From: Blastococcus sp. CCUG 61487
GTDB taxonomy: Bacteria > Actinomycetota > Actinomycetes > Mycobacteriales > Geodermatophilaceae
NCBI RefSeq assembly: GCF_005222955.1
Contig: NZ_LWUA01000243.1
Span: 29,081-93,080 of the forward strand
Reading direction: 5' to 3'
DNA: 64,000 nucleotides
In this document: one piece after another, positions 40,312 to 47,842 of the stretch
How positions within the stretch are numbered: position 1 is the first letter of the stretch
Layout: each line of letters starts with the position of its first letter
Notes under the pieces: generated by a model
What the model was told of the DNA's origin: nothing
Databases searched by the model: none
Seen by the model: only the letters and a program-made list of their open reading frames with translations
Translations under genes and position numbers: made by a program

Positions 40312-41157
40312 ATGCCGGATCCGAGCACTCGCGTCCTCCTCGTCACCGGCGGCAGCGCCGGGATCGGCCGCGCGACGGTCCGGCACCTGGCCGCGGCCGG
40401 TGCCCGCGTCGTCACCTGCGCCCGGGACGGCGACCGGCTGGCCGCGGCCGTGGGGGACCTCCCCGTCGTGACGACGACGGCGGCCGACGTCGCCGACGCG
40501 GCCGACCGCGCCCGGCTGGTCGAGGCGGTCATGGCCGAGCACGGCCGGCTCGACGGCGTCGTCCTCAACGCGGGGCTGGGCTGGGCCGGGCTGGTGGAGG
40601 ACATGCCGGGCGACGTCGTCGAGGGCGTCGTCGCGCTGAACCTCACCGGGGCGATCGAGGTGACCAGGCTGGCGCTGCCGCACTTGCTGGCCGCGGCCCG
40701 GGAGCGGGGGAGGGCCGACGTCGTGGCGGTCTCCTCGGTGGCGGCGTGGGCGCAGGTGCCGCCGCTGTCCGTCTACTCGGCGACCAAGGCGGGACTGGAC
40801 GGGTTCGTGAAGGGACTGCGCCGGGAGGTCACCGCCCGCGGTGTCCGGGTGCACACCGTCAACCCGTTCTTCGTGCGGACCGAGTGGCTCGCCCGTGGGC
40901 ACGGCTCCGCACCGGAGTCCGACGACGACGCCCGCGGCCGGCTCTCCCGCGGCATCGCACCCGAGCGCGTGGCCGAGGCGATCGGCGCCACCCTGGACGC
41001 GCCCCGATCGCGGACTGTGGCGGTGCCGCGGTGGGCGGGCGCCGTTCGGCTCGGGGAGGTGACGCCGGTCGACCGGCTGCTGGACGCCGTCCTGTCCCGC
41101 CGCCTCGGTGCGGTCCGGCGGGCGGCCGACCGCGCGGTGCGGCGACGCACCGGCTGA
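40312..41157 (+). CDS. Short-chain dehydrogenase/reductase
   Basis: 281 residues. Classical SDR motifs: cofactor TGGSAGIGRA (residues ~9-18), LNAGLGWAG (NAG), catalytic Ser in VAVSSVAAW and YSATKAGL (YxxxK). CARDGDRLAAAV after the first fold suggests NADP (Arg). Substrate unknown. ATG 40312, with a near-miss TAGGAC 7 nt upstream. Divergent from the iron redox enzyme. A ~60-residue Arg-rich C-terminal extension is atypical and could be membrane- or nucleic-acid-associated. Confidence 0.87.
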   Translation: MPDPSTRVLLVTGGSAGIGRATVRHLAAAGARVVTCARDGDRLAAAVGDLPVVTTTAADVADAADRARLVEAVMAEHGRLDGVVLNAGLGWAGLVEDMPGDVVEGVVALNLTGAIEVTRLALPHLLAAARERGRADVVAVSSVAAWAQVPPLSVYSATKAGLDGFVKGLRREVTARGVRVHTVNPFFVRTEWLARGHGSAPESDDDARGRLSRGIAPERVAEAIGATLDAPRSRTVAVPRWAGAVRLGEVTPVDRLLDAVLSRRLGAVRRAADRAVRRRTG

Positions 41158-41215
41158 AGCGCGGGCGCGGACTTCCGAAAAAAACCGGGAGGGCAGTGAT
41201 CAACTGGCGACTCAT

Positions 41216-41234
41216 TTAGGTTAGCCTCACCTCC
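41216..41234 (+). promoter_or_regulatory. Iron box (IdeR/DmdR operator) overlapping a leaderless promoter
   Basis: TTAGGTTAGCCTCACCTCC matches the actinobacterial 19-bp iron box TTAGGTTAGSCTAACCTAA at 16 of 19 positions. It ends at the base before GTG 41235. The -10 element TAGCCT (41222-41227) lies inside it, 7 nt from the GTG, so Fe-bound IdeR/DmdR would block RNA polymerase directly. Confidence 0.85.
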
Positions 41235-42077
41235 GTGACGACGTCTCTGCACGGCGACGACCTCGTGCTCGGGTACCACGGCACGACGGTGGTCCACGGC
41301 GTCTCGGTCGGGATCCGTCCGGGGGCCGTCACCGCGCTCATCGGACCGAACGGCAGCGGCAAGTCCACGGTGCTGCGGTCCATGGCCCGGCTGCACGCGA
41401 TCGAGTCCGGCCGGATCGGGCTGGGCTCCGGCGCCGACGACGCCGGGCGCGAGGACGCCGCCGCGCTGTCGGCCCGCGAGTTCGCCCGCCGCGTCACGCT
41501 GCTCTCCCAGTCCCGCCCCCACCCGTCGGGGCTCGCGGTCCGCGACGTGGTGGCCTTCGGTCGCCATCCGCACCGGCGCCGGTTCGCCGCCCTGTGCGCC
41601 GCCGACCGCACCGCCATCGCCTCGGCCATGGACCTCACCGGCGTGACCGCCATGGCCGACCGCCCCGTCGACCAGCTCTCCGGCGGGGAGCTCCAGCGGG
41701 TCTGGCTGGCGACGTGCCTCGCCCAGGACACCGGCGTGCTCCTCCTGGACGAGCCGACCAACCACCTCGACCTGCGCTACCAGGTCGAGATCCTCGACCT
41801 GGTGCACCAGCTGGCCGCCGACCACGGGACGGCGGTCGGCATCGTGCTGCACGACCTGAACCACGCCGCGACCATCGCCGACACCGTGGTGCTGCTGCAC
41901 CGGGGCCGCATCGCGGCGGCCGGCGACCCCGCGTCGGTGCTGACCGGCGCGCACCTGTCCGAGGTGTACGAGCTCCCGATCGAGGTGCAGACCGACCCGC
42001 TCGCGGGCCTGCTGCGGATCGAGCCGCGGGCCCGCCACCACGAGCGGCGCCGACGCCGCCTCCCGGCCGCCGTCTGA
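41235..42077 (+). CDS. Iron-siderophore ABC transporter, ATP-binding protein (FecE/FepC type)
   Basis: 280 residues. Walker A GPNGSGKSTVLRS (~residue 37), signature LSGGELQRVWLA, Walker B VLLLDEPTNHLDLRYQ, and switch His in VLHDLNHAA. VVAFGRHPHRRRF is typical of siderophore/cobalamin importers. It energises uptake with the lipoprotein at 42133 and the fused permease at 43178. GTG 41235, leaderless, with an iron box directly upstream; repression under iron sufficiency is expected. Confidence 0.94.
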   Translation: MTTSLHGDDLVLGYHGTTVVHGVSVGIRPGAVTALIGPNGSGKSTVLRSMARLHAIESGRIGLGSGADDAGREDAAALSAREFARRVTLLSQSRPHPSGLAVRDVVAFGRHPHRRRFAALCAADRTAIASAMDLTGVTAMADRPVDQLSGGELQRVWLATCLAQDTGVLLLDEPTNHLDLRYQVEILDLVHQLAADHGTAVGIVLHDLNHAATIADTVVLLHRGRIAAAGDPASVLTGAHLSEVYELPIEVQTDPLAGLLRIEPRARHHERRRRRLPAAV

Positions 42078-42132
42078 CCGGCGCCGACCCCACCCAGAGC
42101 CGCACCACCCTGACTCCTCGGAAGGACCCCGC

Positions 42133-43170
42133 ATGCCCAGATCCACCCGTCTCCCGTTCGCCCGCGTCGTCCTCGGCGTAGCCGCGGCGTGGCTGGCGCT
42201 GACCGCGTGCGGGACCAGCGACCCCGAGCCCAGCGGCAGCGAGGCGGCCACGGAGAACGCCTCCGCCGAGGGCTGCGACGGCGTCGAGACCTCCAGCGGC
42301 CCGGTCACCGTCACCGACGCCTTCGACCGGACCGTCGAGCTCGACGAGCCGGCCGAGCGGGTCGCCGTCCTCGAGTGGCAGCAGACGGAGATGGTGCTCT
42401 CGCTGTGCCTGAACCCCGTCGCCGTCGCCGACGTCGAGGGCTTCGGGCAGTGGAACACCGCCGAGGAGCTGCCCGAGGGCGTGGAGGACGTCGGCACGCG
42501 CGGCGAGCCCAACCTCGACGCCCTGTTCGCCGCACAGCCCGACCTGGTGATCGTCGAGGCCTCCGGCGAGGACGACCCGGTGCTCACCCAGCTCGACGAG
42601 TACGACGTGCCCGTGCTGGCCACCGTCGGCGCCGACACCACCGACCCGATCCAGAACATGCGCGACACGTTCACCCTCATCGCCGAGGCGACCGGCCGGG
42701 AGGACCGCGCCGAGCAGGTGCTCGAGGAGTTCGAGACGACGCTCGAGGAGGCGAAGCAGGCGGTCGCCGACAGCGACGTCACCATCACCGACTTCGTCTA
42801 CTTCGACGGGTACGCGCAGGGCGGCAACGTCGCGTTCCGCCCCTTCGGCCAGGGCTCGCTGTTCGGCGAGCTCGGCGAGGAGCTGGGGCTGACCAACGCG
42901 TGGACCGGACCGGTGGACGAGGCCTACGGCCTGGGGTCGACCGACATCGAGGGCATGCGCTCGGTCGGTGACGCCGCGTTCTTCTACACCGGGACCGAGA
43001 TCGAGGAGTACCAGCTGGCGCCGCTGCTCGAGGGCAACCCGGCCTGGTCGTCGATCCCCGCCGTCGCCGAGGGGCGGCTGTACGAGTTCCCGCCCGGGAT
43101 CTGGACGTTCGGCGGCCCCCGGTCGGCGGAGCAGGCCCTCCAGGCCTACGTCGACCTGCTGACGAACTGA
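42133..43170 (+). CDS. Iron-siderophore substrate-binding lipoprotein
   Basis: 345 residues. Signal peptide with lipobox ALTAC (Cys26), a Ser/Glu-rich linker, then a periplasmic-binding fold of the FepB/FhuD class: RTVELDEPAERVAVLEWQQTEMVLSL, ALFAAQPDLVIVE, and GSTDIEGM. The lipid-anchored protein would capture ferric siderophore outside the membrane and hand it to the permease. ATG 42133 with GGAAGGA 6 nt upstream. Confidence 0.93.
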   Translation: MPRSTRLPFARVVLGVAAAWLALTACGTSDPEPSGSEAATENASAEGCDGVETSSGPVTVTDAFDRTVELDEPAERVAVLEWQQTEMVLSLCLNPVAVADVEGFGQWNTAEELPEGVEDVGTRGEPNLDALFAAQPDLVIVEASGEDDPVLTQLDEYDVPVLATVGADTTDPIQNMRDTFTLIAEATGREDRAEQVLEEFETTLEEAKQAVADSDVTITDFVYFDGYAQGGNVAFRPFGQGSLFGELGEELGLTNAWTGPVDEAYGLGSTDIEGMRSVGDAAFFYTGTEIEEYQLAPLLEGNPAWSSIPAVAEGRLYEFPPGIWTFGGPRSAEQALQAYVDLLTN

Positions 43171-43177
43171 CCCCACG

Positions 43178-45280
43178 GTGACCCAGCACGACCAGGCTCT
43201 CGCGCAGCCTGCCCGGCCCGCGCACCCGCCCTCGCCGGCGGGGGTCGGGCAGGCCGCGAGCGCGGCGGGGGCCGTGGTCGTGCTGGTGCTCGTGGTCGCC
43301 GCGGCGGCCGGCTGGCACCTGACGCAGGGGACGTCGGCCGTGGGGCTGGCCGACCTGGTCGGGCTGCTCACCGGCCGGGACGACATCGACGCCGGCACGC
43401 GCGACGTGCTGGTGGGCTCGCGGATCCCGCGCCTGGCCGCAGGCCTGGCCGTCGGCTTCGCGCTCGGGGTGGCCGGCGCGCTCTTCCAGTCGCTGGCCCG
43501 CAACGCGCTGGCATCGCCCGACACGCTCGCCGTGACCGCCGGCGCGCACTTCGCGGTCAGCGCCGTCGCGGCGTTCGGGCTGGCCGTGCCCCTCGCCGCG
43601 TCCGGTGCCGTCGCCACCGCCGGTGGGCTCGCCGCCGCCGGGCTGGTGCTCGGGCTGGCCGGTGGGGGAGGGACGTCCACGACCCGGCTCGTCCTCGCGG
43701 GCACGGCCGTGGCCATGGCGCTGCAGGCCGCCACCGCCGCGCTGCTCCTCCTCTTCGCGCAGGAGACCACCGGCCTGCTGGCATGGGGCAGCGGCTCGCT
43801 CAGCCAGCTCGGCCTGGACGCGTTCCGGCGCGCCGCACCGGTCGTCGTCGTCGCCACGCTGTGCGCGCTGCTCATCGCCCGCCGGCTGGACCTCCTGGGC
43901 CTCGGCGACGACACCGCCGGCGTCCTCGGCGTCCCGGTGCGCTCGACCCGGGTCATCGGCACGGTGCTGGCCGTCCTGCTGACCGCGTCCGCGGTGACCC
44001 TGGCCGGGCCGATCGGCTTCGTCGGGCTCGCCGCGCCGGTGCTGGCCCGGCTGATGTCCCGCGCGTTCCCGGCCCTGCAGCGGCACCTCGTGCTCATCCC
44101 GGTGGCGGGCCTGGTCGGTGCGCTCGTCGTCGTCCTCGCCGATGCCCTCCTGCGGGCGGCGGTCGGCGCCGACCGGGCCATCGCCATCCCCACGGGCGTC
44201 ACGACGACGCTCCTCGGTGCGGTGCTCCTCGTCGCTCTCGCCCGCCGCGGCCGCGATTCCGGTCCGACGCGGCAGCCTCCGGGCACCGGTGTCGTGGCGC
44301 GGTCCCGGCGGCGGTTCTGGATCGTGATCTCCGTCAGCGCGGCCCTCGTCGTCGCGGTGGGGTTCGTCGGGCTGCTGGCCGGCAACACGTGGCTGCGCAC
44401 GGGTGACCTCGCGCTGTGGCTCGGGGGCGAGGGATCGCCGTTCCTCCGGTTCGTGCTCGACGAGCGCGCGCCGCGGGTCGCCGCGGCGCTGCTGGCCGGT
44501 GCGGCACTGGCGCTCTCCGGCTCGCTGGTGCAGGCGACCTGCCGCAACCCGCTCGCGGAGCCCGGGCTGCTCGGCATCACCGGCGGCGCCGGCCTCGGAG
44601 CGGTCCTCGTCGCCGGGGGTGGGGGAGCCAGCGGCACGACCACACTGCTCGCGGCGAGCACGGGAGCGCTGGTGGCGTTCGCCCTGGTCTACGGGCTGGC
44701 CTGGCGCAAGGGCCTGAACACCGACCGGCTGGTCCTCATCGGGATCGGGTTCTGGTACGGGTCGGTGGCCGTCACGACGTACCTGCTGCTGCGTGCCAAC
44801 CCGTTCGACACGCCCCGGATCTTCACGTTCCTGGCGGGGACGACCTACGGCCGCTCGTGGAGCCAGGTGCTCCCGGTCGCCGTCCTCCTGCTGATCGCAC
44901 TGCCGCTGGCCGTCGTCGTCCGGCGCGAGCTGGACCTCCTCGCGCTCGACGACGACACCCCGCGGGTGGTGGGGGTCGGGCTGGAGCGCGTGCGGCTGCT
45001 CGTGCTCACCGTCGCTGCGCTGCTCGCGGCGACCAGCGTCATCGCCGTCGGCGTCGTGGGCTTCGTCGGGTTGGTCGCCCCGCACCTGGCCCGCGGGCTC
45101 GTGGGCGGCCGGCACGCGCGCTCGGTGCCGGTGTCGCTGCTGGCGGGCGCGGCCCTGCTCGGTGTCGCGGACCTCGTCGGGCGCACGGTGCTCGCTCCCG
45201 CCGAGCTCCCCGCCGGGCTCGCCGTCGCCCTCATCGGCGCCCCGTACTTCGTCTACCTGCTCTCCCGCTCCCGCAGCTGA
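43178..45280 (+). CDS. Fused FecCD-type iron-siderophore ABC permease (two domains)
   Basis: 700 residues, two FecCD permease units in one chain. The first (~25-345) has SRIPRLAAGLAVGFALGVAGALFQSLARNALASPD and LAGPIGFVGLAAPVLARLM; the second (~375-695) has ERAPRVAAALLAGAALALSGSLVQATCRNPLAEPGLLGITGG and GVVGFVGLVAPHLARGLVG. Each would contribute about ten helices, so one polypeptide forms the whole channel, as in FhuB. GTG 43178, 7 bp after the lipoprotein. A 17-bp perfect hairpin ends the operon. Confidence 0.94.
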   Translation: MTQHDQALAQPARPAHPPSPAGVGQAASAAGAVVVLVLVVAAAAGWHLTQGTSAVGLADLVGLLTGRDDIDAGTRDVLVGSRIPRLAAGLAVGFALGVAGALFQSLARNALASPDTLAVTAGAHFAVSAVAAFGLAVPLAASGAVATAGGLAAAGLVLGLAGGGGTSTTRLVLAGTAVAMALQAATAALLLLFAQETTGLLAWGSGSLSQLGLDAFRRAAPVVVVATLCALLIARRLDLLGLGDDTAGVLGVPVRSTRVIGTVLAVLLTASAVTLAGPIGFVGLAAPVLARLMSRAFPALQRHLVLIPVAGLVGALVVVLADALLRAAVGADRAIAIPTGVTTTLLGAVLLVALARRGRDSGPTRQPPGTGVVARSRRRFWIVISVSAALVVAVGFVGLLAGNTWLRTGDLALWLGGEGSPFLRFVLDERAPRVAAALLAGAALALSGSLVQATCRNPLAEPGLLGITGGAGLGAVLVAGGGGASGTTTLLAASTGALVAFALVYGLAWRKGLNTDRLVLIGIGFWYGSVAVTTYLLLRANPFDTPRIFTFLAGTTYGRSWSQVLPVAVLLLIALPLAVVVRRELDLLALDDDTPRVVGVGLERVRLLVLTVAALLAATSVIAVGVVGFVGLVAPHLARGLVGGRHARSVPVSLLAGAALLGVADLVGRTVLAPAELPAGLAVALIGAPYFVYLLSRSRS

Positions 45281-45292
45281 CCCCCGGAGACA

Positions 45293-45331
45293 CCGCGGCC
45301 CCCGACCTGGCGGGCAGGTCGGGGGCCGCGG
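45293..45331. terminator. Strong bidirectional hairpin between the siderophore operon and glnA
   Basis: CCGCGGCCCCCGACCTG (45293-45309) is perfectly complementary to 45315-45331, with a 5-nt loop. It lies 12 nt after the permease stop and 10 nt from the opposing glnA stop, so it probably ends both transcripts. Confidence 0.85.
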
Positions 45332-45341
45332 CGGGACGGGC

Positions 45342-46775
45342 TCAGATGTCGTAGTACATCGCGAACTCGTGCGGGTGCGGGCGCAGGCGGATCGGGTCGA
45401 TCTCGTTGGCCCGCTTGTAGTCGATCCACGTCTCGATCAGGTCGGGGGTGAACACCCCGCCGTCGATCAGGTACTCGTGGTCGGTCTCGAGGTTGTCCAG
45501 CGCGGCGTCCAGCGAGGCGGGGACCTTCTCGATGCCCAGCGCCTCCTCCGGCGGGAGCTCGTAAAGGTCCTTGTCGATCGGGGCCGGGGGCTCGATCTTG
45601 TTCTTGATGCCGTCGAGGCCGGCCATCATCATCGCCGAGAAGGCGAGGTAGGGGTTGGCCGACGGGTCCGGCACGCGGAACTCGATGCGCTTGGCCTTGG
45701 GGCTGTCCCCGGAGATCGGGATGCGCAGGCACGCCGACCTGTTGCGGGCGGAGTAGACGAGGTTGATCGGCGCCTCGTAGCCGGGCACCAGGCGGTGGTA
45801 GCTGTTGACAGTCGGGTTCGTGAAGGCCAGCAGCGACGGCGCGTGGGCCAGCAGGCCGCCGATGTAGTGCCGCGCCATGTCGGACAGACCCGCGTAGCCG
45901 GTCTCGGCGTGGAACAGCGGCTGCCCGTCCTTCCAGAGGCTCTGGTGGCAGTGCATGCCGGAGCCGTTGTCGCCGTACAGCGGCTTCGGCATGAAGGTCG
46001 CCGTCTTGCCGGCGGCCCAGGCGGTGTTCTTGATGACGTACTTGAACAGCATCAGGCTGTCGGCCGAGCGCAGCAGCGTGTCGAACTTGTAGTTGATCTC
46101 CGCCTGACCGCCCGTGCCCACCTCGTGGTGCCCGCGCTCGAGCTCGAGCCCGACCCGGGTGAGGTTGCGCATCATGTCGGCGCGCAGGTCGCTCTGCTGG
46201 TCGTAGGGCTCGACCGGGAAGTAGCCGCCCTTGGGGCGGGCCTTGTAGCCCCGGTTCGGGCTGCCGTCGAGCTCGGTGGCGGCCCCGCTCCGCCAGGAGC
46301 CCTCCTCCGAGTCGATGTGGTAGTAGCCCTCGTTGATCGAGGTGTCGTAGCGCACCGAGTCGAAGACGTAGAACTCCGCCTCGGGGCCGAAGTACGCGGT
46401 GTCGGCGATGCCGCTGGCCGCCAGGTACGCCTCGGCCTTCTTCGCGACGTTCCGCGGGTCGCGGCTGTACGCCTCGCGGGTGATCGGGTCGTGGATGAAG
46501 AAGTTGACGTTCAGCGTCTTGTGCTTGCGGAACGGGTCCACGAAGGCGCTGTTGGCGTCCGGGAGCAGCAGCATGTCGGACTCGTGGATGCCCTGGAAGC
46601 CACGGATCGAGGAGCCGTCGAAGCCGAGCCCCTCGGAGAACGTGTCCTCGCCGAACGTCGACGCAGGGATGGTGAAGTGCTGCATGACGCCGGGCAGGTC
46701 GCAGAAGCGCACGTCGACGAATTCGACGTCGTTGTCGCGGATGTAGGCGGCGACCTCGTCGGGGCTGGTGAACAT
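45342..46775 (-). CDS. glnA: Glutamine synthetase type I (GlnA1)
   Basis: 477 residues, full length, the main ammonia-assimilating enzyme. Motifs: [74 protein letters not shown] and [13 protein letters not shown]. The adenylylation site is present: [10 protein letters not shown] with Tyr405, so GlnE (34802-37903) can control it. ATG 46775 with GGAGG upstream. A GlnR-type operator lies at 46825-46862 and a TAGGTT -10 at 46809-46814. Confidence 0.97.
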   Translation of the reverse strand: MFTSPDEVAAYIRDNDVEFVDVRFCDLPGVMQHFTIPASTFGEDTFSEGLGFDGSSIRGFQGIHESDMLLLPDANSAFVDPFRKHKTLNVNFFIHDPITREAYSRDPRNVAKKAEAYLAASGIADTAYFGPEAEFYVFDSVRYDTSINEGYYHIDSEEGSWRSGAATELDGSPNRGYKARPKGGYFPVEPYDQQSDLRADMMRNLTRVGLELERGHHEVGTGGQAEINYKFDTLLRSADSLMLFKYVIKNTAWAAGKTATFMPKPLYGDNGSGMHCHQSLWKDGQPLFHAETGYAGLSDMARHYIGGLLAHAPSLLAFTNPTVNSYHRLVPGYEAPINLVYSARNRSACLRIPISGDSPKAKRIEFRVPDPSANPYLAFSAMMMAGLDGIKNKIEPPAPIDKDLYELPPEEALGIEKVPASLDAALDNLETDHEYLIDGGVFTPDLIETWIDYKRANEIDPIRLRPHPHEFAMYYDI

Positions 46776-46808
46776 CGATCCTCCGGGATGGGGCGGACTA
46801 CTGCAGGC

Positions 46809-46814
46809 AACCTA
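46809..46814 (-). promoter_or_regulatory. Candidate -10 of glnA
   Basis: TAGGTT on the minus strand; the transcript would start near 46802, leaving a 26-nt leader. No -35 is visible where the GlnR-type box begins, as expected for an activated promoter. Confidence 0.45.
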
Positions 46815-46824
46815 CGAGCGGAGA

Positions 46825-46862
46825 GTTGCCCCGGAATGTCCCTATTGTTTCCGGGCCGTAAC
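46825..46862 (-). promoter_or_regulatory. GlnR-type operator upstream of glnA
   Basis: On the minus strand: GTTAC-n6-GAAAC-n6-GACAT-n6-GCAAC. The first pair matches the GlnR a/b half-sites (GTnAC-n6-GAAAC) exactly; the second pair is weaker. Spacing is correct throughout, and the box lies ~10 bp upstream of the -10. Confidence 0.75.
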
Positions 46863-46882
46863 AACGCCTCGAGCCGGGCTCC

Positions 46883-46888
46883 TAGGGT
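46883..46888 (+). promoter_or_regulatory. -10 element of a leaderless promoter for the RDD gene
   Basis: TAGGGT ends 7 nt before GTG 46896, divergent from glnA. Confidence 0.55.
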
Positions 46889-46895
46889 GGTCGTC

Positions 46896-47315
46896 GTGGT
46901 CGATGACGCCCTGTCACCCTCTCAGCAGCGCCCCCGTGGCGCCTCCCTGGGGCTGCCGGCCGAGGGGCAGGGCTCGCTGGCCGGCTTCAGCACGCGCGCC
47001 GTCGCTTTCCTGGTCGACGCGCTCGCGGCCGCCCTCGTCGCCGGCCTGTTCACCGCGCCGCAGCCTCCCGGCAACTGGAGCCTGCTGTCCTTCGGGCTGA
47101 TCACCGTGGCGTTCCTGGTGGCGGCGGGGCAGACCCCCGGCATGCGGCTGCTCGGGTTGCGGCTGGCCCATCCGCGGCCCGGGGCGCGGACGGCGCTGTG
47201 GCGGGCCGTCGTGCGCACGGGTCTCCTCATGCTGCTGGTGCCGGCGCTGCTGGTCGACGCCGACGGCCGCGGCCTGCACGACCGGCTGACCGGCACGGCC
47301 GTCGTCCGCGGCTGA
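46896..47315 (+). CDS. RDD family membrane protein (Rv2219A-like)
   Basis: 139 residues. FSTRAVAFLVDALAAALVAGLF holds the R...D of the RDD motif in the first helix, then two or three further hydrophobic segments and the C-terminal DADGRGLHDRLTGTAVV, which is the typical end of the family. Role unknown; possibly small-molecule or ion transport. It stands next to glnA in the same position as Rv2219A in M. tuberculosis. GTG 46896, leaderless. Confidence 0.88.
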   Translation: MVDDALSPSQQRPRGASLGLPAEGQGSLAGFSTRAVAFLVDALAAALVAGLFTAPQPPGNWSLLSFGLITVAFLVAAGQTPGMRLLGLRLAHPRPGARTALWRAVVRTGLLMLLVPALLVDADGRGLHDRLTGTAVVRG

Positions 47316-47327
47316 CGCCGCGCTGAT

Positions 47328-47780
47328 TCAGGGTCCGACGACGAACCGCTGCGCCGTCCCGGACTCCGTGACCGTCTCCTGGAAGGCGACCGGGATGGCC
47401 CGGCGCCAGAAGGCGACGGCGGCGTCGTTGCCGGGCACCTCCTCGACGAGCCACTCACCCGGGAACCGGCGGAAGATCTCGCGGGCCACTGCCGTGCCCA
47501 CTCCGCTGCGGCGGTGCTTGCGGACGACGAAGAACTCGCCGAGCCGGTGCGGTGCGCCCGTCCGGACGAGCACGCAGCCGGCCAGCGCGCCGGCCACGCG
47601 GACGAGGAAGGCGTGGCGCTCCGGCTCGGTCCAGTAGTGGTCCAGGTATCGGTAGCCGTACTCGCCGTGCGGCCCCAGCTCGCGACCGTCGATCTCGGAG
47701 AAGTCGTGCGCGTTGAGCGCCAGCAGCCGCCGGACGACCGGCTTCTCCGTTTCCGCGGCGGGTGAGACGGCGATCTCCAC
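47328..47780 (-). CDS. GNAT family N-acetyltransferase
   Basis: 150 residues. Acetyl-CoA motif VRKHRRSGVGTAVAREIFRRF and C-terminal GNDAAVAFWRRAIPVAF are standard GNAT. HRLGEFFVV precedes motif A. Substrate unknown. GTG 47780 with CAGGAT 6 nt upstream, apparently leaderless. Convergent with the RDD gene (12-bp gap), divergent from the HNH gene. Confidence 0.85.
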   Translation of the reverse strand: MEIAVSPAAETEKPVVRRLLALNAHDFSEIDGRELGPHGEYGYRYLDHYWTEPERHAFLVRVAGALAGCVLVRTGAPHRLGEFFVVRKHRRSGVGTAVAREIFRRFPGEWLVEEVPGNDAAVAFWRRAIPVAFQETVTESGTAQRFVVGP

Positions 47781-47786
47781 CGCGCC

Positions 47787-47792
47787 ATCCTG
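47787..47792 (-). promoter_or_regulatory. Candidate -10 (CAnnnT) of the GNAT gene
   Basis: CAGGAT on the minus strand ends 6 nt before GTG 47780. Confidence 0.35.
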
Positions 47793-47830
47793 TCGGTCTT
47801 CGCCGGCCGAGAAGTGTCGTACCTGTTCCC

Positions 47831-47836
47831 TAGCGT
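47831..47836 (+). promoter_or_regulatory. -10 element of a leaderless promoter for the DUF222/HNH gene
   Basis: TAGCGT ends 6 nt before GTG 47843. This spacing is what makes 47843 a better start than the GTG at 47837. Confidence 0.5.
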
Positions 47837-47842
47837 GTGGGT

